Program-made: the position numbers and the translations under genes
Notes under the pieces: model-generated
What the model was told of the DNA's origin: nothing
The model's database searches: none
Seen by the model: only the letters and a program-made list of their open reading frames with translations
Source of the DNA: Pleurostoma richardsiae
Taxonomy: Eukaryota; Ascomycota; Sordariomycetes; Calosphaeriales; Pleurostomataceae
DNA length: 64,000 nucleotides
Assembly (NCBI GenBank): GCA_030052745.1
Contig: JANBVO010000003.1
Location: forward strand, 372,001-436,000
Direction: 5' to 3'
Part shown: positions 58,876 through 64,000 of the stretch, in pieces
Position numbering within the stretch: position 1 is the first letter of the stretch
How the letters are laid out: each line of letters begins with the position of its first letter

Positions 58876-59512
58876 ATGGGGTCCAGCTCGTCCAAGCAGG
58901 CAGGCAATCCGCCGCCCCACGTCTGGAAGGGGTACGCACTCTCCCTCGGCCCCAATTGCTCGTTCTAGCCGGTCCATTAACGCGCGCAACTGATGCAGGT
59001 CCACACCCGCAAGCATATCACAGGACCTGGTCGAGTCGCTGCAGCTGAGCCCAGAGGTACACAACCCCCCTACGAACATTCCCAGTCCCTCCAATCCTGT
59101 AGGACCCCATTTACTGACGCTCCCTGCTGCGCAGAACGACGCCAGCCGTGCCCAGACCGTCGAGCTCCAGATCCAGGCCCGCGTCGCCGAGGAGCTTCGG
59201 CGGCTGCAGGCCGAGGAGGACGCCAAGCGGAGACAGATTGAGGAGAAGCTGTCCGCCCTGACGGAGCAGCAGGCGGAGCCCGCCACGAGCCGGCAGGCGG
59301 TGTCGAAGGAGGTCGAGGCGCTGCGGGCGAAGCTGGAGAGCCGCCGGAAGGTGCGCCAGCTGCCGGACGGCGTCGAGCAGGCGCGCGGCGAGGTGGTGCG
59401 GTGCCTGCGGGAGAACGACCGCCGGCCGCTGGACTGCTGGAAGGAGGTCGAGGCCTTCAAGGAGGAGGTGAAGAAGCTGGAGAAGGGGTGGGTGGACAAG
59501 GTCGTGTCGTGA
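58876..59512 (+). CDS. MIC19: MICOS complex subunit Mic19 (DUF1690 family)
   Basis: Exons are 58876-58931, 58999-59056 and 59135-59512, giving 163 residues. Mic19 is a peripheral intermembrane-space protein that regulates the Mic60 part of MICOS at crista junctions. The N-terminus MGSSSSKQAGN has the glycine and serine pattern of an N-myristoylation site, as known for Mic19. A charged coiled coil covers about residues 40-120 (ELQIQARVAEELRRLQAEED). The end holds a Cys-x10-Cys pair in VVRCLRENDRRPLDCWKEVEAF, the fungal form of the CHCH region. Both introns keep frame and end in GCAG. It is divergent with the kinase and converges on TYW3 with 177 bases between stops. Confidence 0.9.
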
Positions 59513-59689
59513 GCATTGAGGGACGGGGAAACGACAAGGAGAGAACAGTGAGATATATATGAGCGATTCGGGGAGGGATGTGTCGATACCGGCGTGTACT
59601 ATACGGGGCCTCGGCGACGGTCAAAAATGCGAGTGCACGGATAGGCTTATAGAGAGATCACGATACTGAAAGCGTTCTGGACGTTCGTT

Positions 59690-60790
59690 CTATTGGCCTC
59701 CTTCCGGAGGAGATATAGGGTCTGCGTGTTGCGTCTCCCTCAACTCCGCTGCACGCTTTAACCCTTCAGCTCTCTTGCGCTCTCTCCTGGCCACAGGGTC
59801 CTCCCATTCCCCGCCGTCTTTGCCCTTTCTCTTCTCCTGCATAGCTTCTCTAATCGCAGCGCGAAACCTCTCTATCCTCTTGGTGTTCTCAGCGAACCGC
59901 TCATTCGCTATGGCCAATAGCGTCTCCAGATACTCGGAGGACACAGTGCAATGCCTCCTCCCTTCAGCTTCAAGACCGATCAAGGACTCGAACGTGAGGC
60001 CCATACACCTGATGGCCACCATGGGACTTGGCGGTTCTTTTACTGTCCCTAGGAGGTTGACTGCTCCGCTCTCGCGGAAGCCCGCCTGCAGTCCGCATCG
60101 TAGGGCCAGCTGTGCGTGCTCAGGGGATGCGGTGAGGATGTGGAGTATCTAGGAGGAGCATGTTAACTGCTCTGGGCTAGGATAGAAGTTTCCACGGGTT
60201 CAGGGGAGAATAGAGACACTTCCAGGACGCAGGTTCCAATCTCTAGCAACTAGGAAGATGCAGTCCCAGACAGTACGACAGTAAAATGAATTCCTTACCA
60301 TAGGTTCAAATTTGAAGTGTATCAAGCGTCGGTTCCCATTCGTGGCCGCCTCATCATCTTCAGCCTCAGTCCCTTCCTGTCTCAGACCAAACAGCGTCTC
60401 CAGATCCTCATCTCCTTTCCTACCCACCGGGTCGTGAGACACAAACAGCCACGTGCCGCCTCCTCCCTTCCCACCTACGCCAGCAACTGTACCCGAAGTG
60501 AGTTCGGCAGCATCACTCGGAGCGTCTCCCAAACTTCTCTCCGGACCGTGATCGTGACCGTTTTTAGAAGTTTTCCTACCCTCTAGGAAGACGCTGACGC
60601 GCCCGCCACAGCTACTCGTCGTCGCAAGCCCATCCAGCGCGTTGATCTCGTCGATGAGGTCCCGGATACCCGCATCCACGGAGCCCTTAGGCGAAGCATC
60701 AGTGTACTCCGCGTCCGGGACGGCTAGCTGCTCCAGAATCTTGAGCTTCCTCTGTGTGAACGCCTGTGGTGGTGAAGGAAGCGTTGCCAT
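59690..60790 (-). CDS. TYW3: tRNA wybutosine-synthesizing protein 3
   Basis: Exons on minus are 60790-60299 and 60148-59690, giving 316 residues. TYW3 is the SAM-dependent N4-methylase that acts in wybutosine formation at position 37 of tRNA(Phe). The family marks are the DLIDEINALDGLATTSSCGGRVS block with its conserved SSCxGR, then WLFVSHDPV, HFKFEPMILHILTAS, and GFRESGAVNL with a conserved IRCMGLTFESLIG further on. A low-complexity Gly/Glu insertion lies near 95-155. The C-terminal about 70 residues form a highly charged helix. The intron of 150 bases joins FEPM to ILHIL exactly at the family block. The 3' end of the rhamnogalacturonan lyase lies 191 bases upstream, on the same strand. Confidence 0.92.
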
Positions 60791-60981
60791 GGTTTCTGGT
60801 TGTCGTTAGAGTTGACGGCAGGTGATATTCAGGAATTTCGAGGTTAAAGATTCGGGGGTCACGTGAGGATCAGAATAGGGGGCCTCCTTATGACGGTCCG
60901 CTGTTCCGACATGTTTACTCGACCATATATCGCTAACAGAGTATCACGTTCATCCGTATTTCTGTGTATACACTTGTCTAT

Positions 60982-62831
60982 CTACCACTCCAGAATGACG
61001 CTATCCCACATGAACCCATGCCAGGTCGTGTTCCTCGTCATCTCGAACCGGACCGTGTTCCACCCCTTCTTCAGCACGTCCGCCGCGAACGGGAACTCAA
61101 AGTACCTCCACTCCCCCGCCGTCGTTCCCGACCGGTACAGACACGGATCACTCAACAGCCCCGGCGCGCCGCTCGTCAGGTTGCCCACCCGGACGTCGTT
61201 CGCCCAGATCGTCGAGCTCGCCCCCGACGAGTAGCCCGCCAGCGACACGATCAGCGTCGGCGCCTTGCCGTCCGTCGCAGCTGCCGCAGCGTCCTCATTG
61301 ACCCGGAACCGCACCGTCCAGTTGCCCTTGTACGTCTGTCCGAAGCACCAGTCCGCCGGCTTCGAGCAGCCCACTGTGTAGGTCAGGTCAGCCGGGCAGC
61401 TGGCAACCAGCGCGTGCTGGTGCGGCGCACCGCCGTGGAGGAAGCCGTAGTCCGTGCGGTCGAAGTCGCCCACCTGGAACAGCTTCTCCTTCGTCGAGAC
61501 GGCCCACGTCAGCGCGCCGAGGTCCGTCGTCGTCCCCGCGGTGACGGCTACGTCGTTCTGAAGGAAGGACGTGCTGACATCCGCCGTGGCGCTGCCGTTT
61601 GACCACGCCTGCAGGCCGTAGGTGGCGGCACGGACGTCCGTGAACTCGAAGTTGCCGTGCTCGTCGGTGTATCCCGTGTAGTAGTACGTGCTGCCCATGT
61701 CGAGGGCCGTCTTGGTCGGGTCGTTATCCCCGAGGAAGACGGCCGCTTTGGCGGCGGGCCGCCCGTCCGAGAGGGTTAGCTTGCCCTTGACGGTGCCGCG
61801 GGCATGGTAGGCCTCATCGTCAAGCCAGGCATAGGGCCACGCGGAAAACTCGTCCTCTGCACGCTGTTCGGCATCGGACTTGGAGCCGTCATTCTAAGTC
61901 GCCGGTTAGCTGCTTTGCTCTGCCAGGGTGGGTGAACAGGAGAAACGCCAACGCACCAGATACCACAACCACGGCCCCCACATCTTGCCGTCAGGAAAGA
62001 CATCCGAGCTCGAGACCATGAAGTGCGTCCCGTGGATCATGTTCAGCTGCACCGCGTCCCCCGTGGCCGACTCACGGTGGACCATAAGCTCCTGCTTCAG
62101 GTGGTTCCCGTTGTAGTAGTCCTTGCCCGGGTTGATGTACCAGCTCCCGAACCCCTCGCCGTACACGCCGTAGTACGTCTGCGTGCGGATCCAGCTCGTC
62201 CAGTCGTACTTGGTGATGTACCCGGACCCGTCGGGCTTCAGCCACGTCTCGTCCTGCACCTTGAGCTCTGGGAGGTACTCGCTGAGCGGCGGCAGCTCCT
62301 CGTCCTTGATGTCCGTCTTGCCGCGCGGGAAGGTCGTGTTGTCGAGCCGCCACAGGGTGCGGAACTCGCCCAGCGTCGGCAGGGCGTGGTTGACGAAGTA
62401 CTGGTAAGCGCCCGCGAGCCCGGAGAAGATGACCCAGTGCATGTCGCCCTCATTGGCGGTGAAGAGGACGTCGATGTAGGAGGAGCCATTGTAGACTCCC
62501 TCTTTGACCACGGAGGCAGACGTCCAGTTCAGGTTGGACGCGGCACCATCTGTTGGAACAACAGTCAGTCCCCGATATATCAACGTGTTTTAGAGGTGAG
62601 GAGGACCGTACTGTAGGATACATAGTGGCCGACAGCGTCGCCGACGCAGTCATGGTCCTTGTAGTACAGCTTCACACCGTAGGTCAAGCCCTGCGTGACG
62701 TTCCAAAGCTCGTTGCCAATGATCCATGTCTGGTTATCGACCTGCGTCAGAAACGGCCCCGTCGCTCGCTTCGCTGGCAATGCTTGCGCGAGACAGGCTA
62801 GCAAGCCTGCGAGGAACAGATATGGCCCCAT
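60982..62831 (-). CDS. Secreted rhamnogalacturonan lyase (polysaccharide lyase family 4)
   Basis: Exons on minus are 62831-62612, 62549-61957 and 61893-60982, giving 574 residues. PL4 enzymes cut the rhamnose-galacturonate backbone of pectin by beta-elimination outside the cell. A signal peptide is clear (MGPYLFLAGLLACLAQALPA, then KR). The N-terminal beta-sandwich catalytic domain extends to about residue 330 (NQTWIIGNELWNVTQGLTYG, GVYGEGFGSWYINPGKDYYNG, MVHRESATGDAVQLNMIHGTHF). A fibronectin-like middle domain (GTVKGKLTLSDGRPA) and a C-terminal jelly-roll module (FGQTYKGNWTVRFRV to ITRNTTWHGFMWDSVILEW-like end) follow. A CreA-type CTGGGG site lies at 62964-62969, 133 bases upstream. This points to plant-tissue breakdown. 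Confidence 0.92.
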
Positions 62832-63690
62832 CTTGACTGCAAGAAACTAGATCCAAAGGCTGCACCAAGGGTCGGTCGATGGCACCGTCTTGTCAGCCGG
62901 AGAGCTGCCATCGTACATATATGTACCTCTGAGAACCCGGTACCTCTGGGAAACAACCCACGGCTGGGGTCCTGGCGAGCTTTGCACCGAGTTTAATGAT
63001 CCCCGGCTTGCGGGACTGCTTCATGCAAGACTCTAGTAATCGGAGATAATCAGTCTTAGCTCTAGGAACAGGTAGCGCTTGTGCTCTCCACGGTTAGCCT
63101 TACTTCATCTCCAGGAAAGCTCCCCAGACTTCCCCGCGAAGGAGATGGTCCAGACGCGTCATGGTCTGTGATATGTGGAAGAACAGCGTTGCAATTGCTG
63201 CGGGGTTTCGAGCTACGAGGTTGAACCCCTGGACGGTGAGGAGTAGCTTCGGGGTATTGAATATCGAGCGAGACCGCTGCCTCATTTCGGTGCGATCAAG
63301 TCCGAGGCGGGATGGCCGTTTGAATTTATCCGGGAGGCGGCCCGGGCAGGTCTCAAGAGCCAGAGCCTGTGTTCATCGGTTCTGAATCTGCGCTCGTGGT
63401 TGACCCCTGGAAGCATTGATTTTTGGTCATAACTACTTGACCAAGTGACCGACTAATCGTCTTCTGTTGACACCGAGTCTATTTGGCCCGAATCCGGGCT
63501 CTTCTTACATACGGCTATACCGGGGCGTGAGGGCTGGGTATTAAGAATAGACAACATTACATCAAGTTTTTCTTGTATCCTGTTGATTCCCTCGCTTTTT
63601 AAAGATGGTATCTCAGAATACACCGCTTCGGAAAGAGAAAAAGTTGAAAAGAAAAGATGGTCCCAGGAGAAATGCAGGTCGGCAAGTGTC
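62832..63690. promoter_or_regulatory. Promoter of the rhamnogalacturonan lyase and 3' region of ERF2
   Basis: This 860-base spacer lies between two minus-strand genes. It includes a CTGGGG at 62964-62969 that fits the carbon-repressor CreA consensus SYGGRG, and GTACCTCT elements near 62924 and 62941. A 149-codon frame (63453-63902) overlaps the ERF2 end in another frame and is not called. Confidence 0.5.
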
Positions 63691-64000
63691 TCACTGCGAT
63701 GGTTGCGCAGAGTTGCGTAGAGAAACAGGGCCCTGGAATCCCGACTGCGCCGGCTCGACATCCTGCATCTCCATGCCTTGCTGCCCGTCCTTAACGCTCG
63801 TTTTGTGGCGTGTCTTCCTGATGCCGAGCCTTTGGTCACCCTCGACGTACTTCTTCTTAAACCGATAGTACGTAGGCGGCTTGGGTCGGCAGAGGACCGC
63901 AATCCAGTTCAGGACCCAGTTTCCTTGCGTGAAGGCTCGGTAACGATCCTTCTTGAGGAATTTGTGGGAATTGAGGAATTCGCGGGTAGTCTCGCCACGA
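63691..64000 (-). CDS. ERF2: Palmitoyltransferase ERF2, C-terminal part (partial, runs off the window)
   Basis: Only the last 103 codons are inside the window; the DHHC core lies beyond 64000. The stretch reads RGETTREFLNSHKFLKKDRY, then AFTQGNWVLNWIAVLCRP, KPPTYYRFKKKYVEGDQRLG and a charged tail ending SLRNSAQPSQ. TTRE fits the conserved TTxE motif that follows the fourth membrane segment in DHHC enzymes, and the NSHKF and FTQGN segments resemble fungal Erf2. Erf2 palmitoylates Ras in the ER with its partner Erf4. The frame is open to the window edge with no splice site needed. Assignment rests on the tail only. Confidence 0.75.
   Translation of the reverse strand, partial: RGETTREFLNSHKFLKKDRYRAFTQGNWVLNWIAVLCRPKPPTYYRFKKKYVEGDQRLGIRKTRHKTSVKDGQQGMEMQDVEPAQSGFQGPVSLRNSAQPSQ

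Noticed and set aside
63453-63902. 149-codon frame on minus at the right edge
   Set aside because: It overlaps the ERF2 C-terminus in a different frame; the ERF2 frame has clear family motifs.

Overview
The window is nuclear DNA of a filamentous ascomycete (Pezizomycotina), most likely a Sordariomycete. The evidence is short GT-AG introns of about 50-250 bases in most genes, single copies of conserved fungal housekeeping genes, and a 460-residue translation elongation factor 1-alpha with the fungal exon pattern. Coding DNA is GC-rich, and very GC-rich in mL45, SLS1 and the zinc-finger gene. I rebuilt the exons by hand from splice sites, reading phase and family knowledge. No transcript data were used.

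Layout. 1-3,650: a long non-coding leader with a CA microsatellite and a likely 5'UTR intron. 3,651-6,467: TRP/FLC-like membrane protein. 8,294-16,214: an intradiol ring-cleavage dioxygenase, then TRM44, eIF1, EOS1 and mL45/MBA1. 16,619-23,429: a sodium/solute symporter and a three-RRM RNA-binding protein, both on minus. 23,430-29,280: a 5.9-kb gene-free gap, of which about 2.7 kb (24.47-27.13 kb) is a strongly diverged tandem array. 29,281-39,152: CIA30 (complex I assembly), LEU4 (leucine synthesis) and importin beta, all on plus. 40,338-49,994: a compact block with a MYND-like zinc-finger protein, SF3b subunit 5, NSE3, SLS1 and TEF1. 52,456-54,345: a ferric reductase between gene-poor flanks. 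57,007-64,000: an SRPK-like kinase that looks damaged, MIC19, TYW3, a secreted rhamnogalacturonan lyase and the 3' end of ERF2.

There is no operon or metabolic cluster. Neighbours are mostly unrelated housekeeping genes. Several serve mitochondria (mL45, CIA30, SLS1, MIC19), two modify tRNA (TRM44, TYW3) and two serve translation (eIF1, EF-1alpha). Three divergent pairs may share promoters: EOS1/mL45, NSE3/SLS1 and kinase/MIC19. I found no convincing tRNA, rRNA, CRISPR, transposon or virus-derived element.

The most unusual items are the degenerate array at 24.5-27.1 kb, the kinase with NFG in place of DFG plus a net frame change, and the very small first or last coding exons in SF3b5 (3 nt), TEF1 (5 nt), LEU4 (8 nt) and eIF1 (15 nt, terminal).
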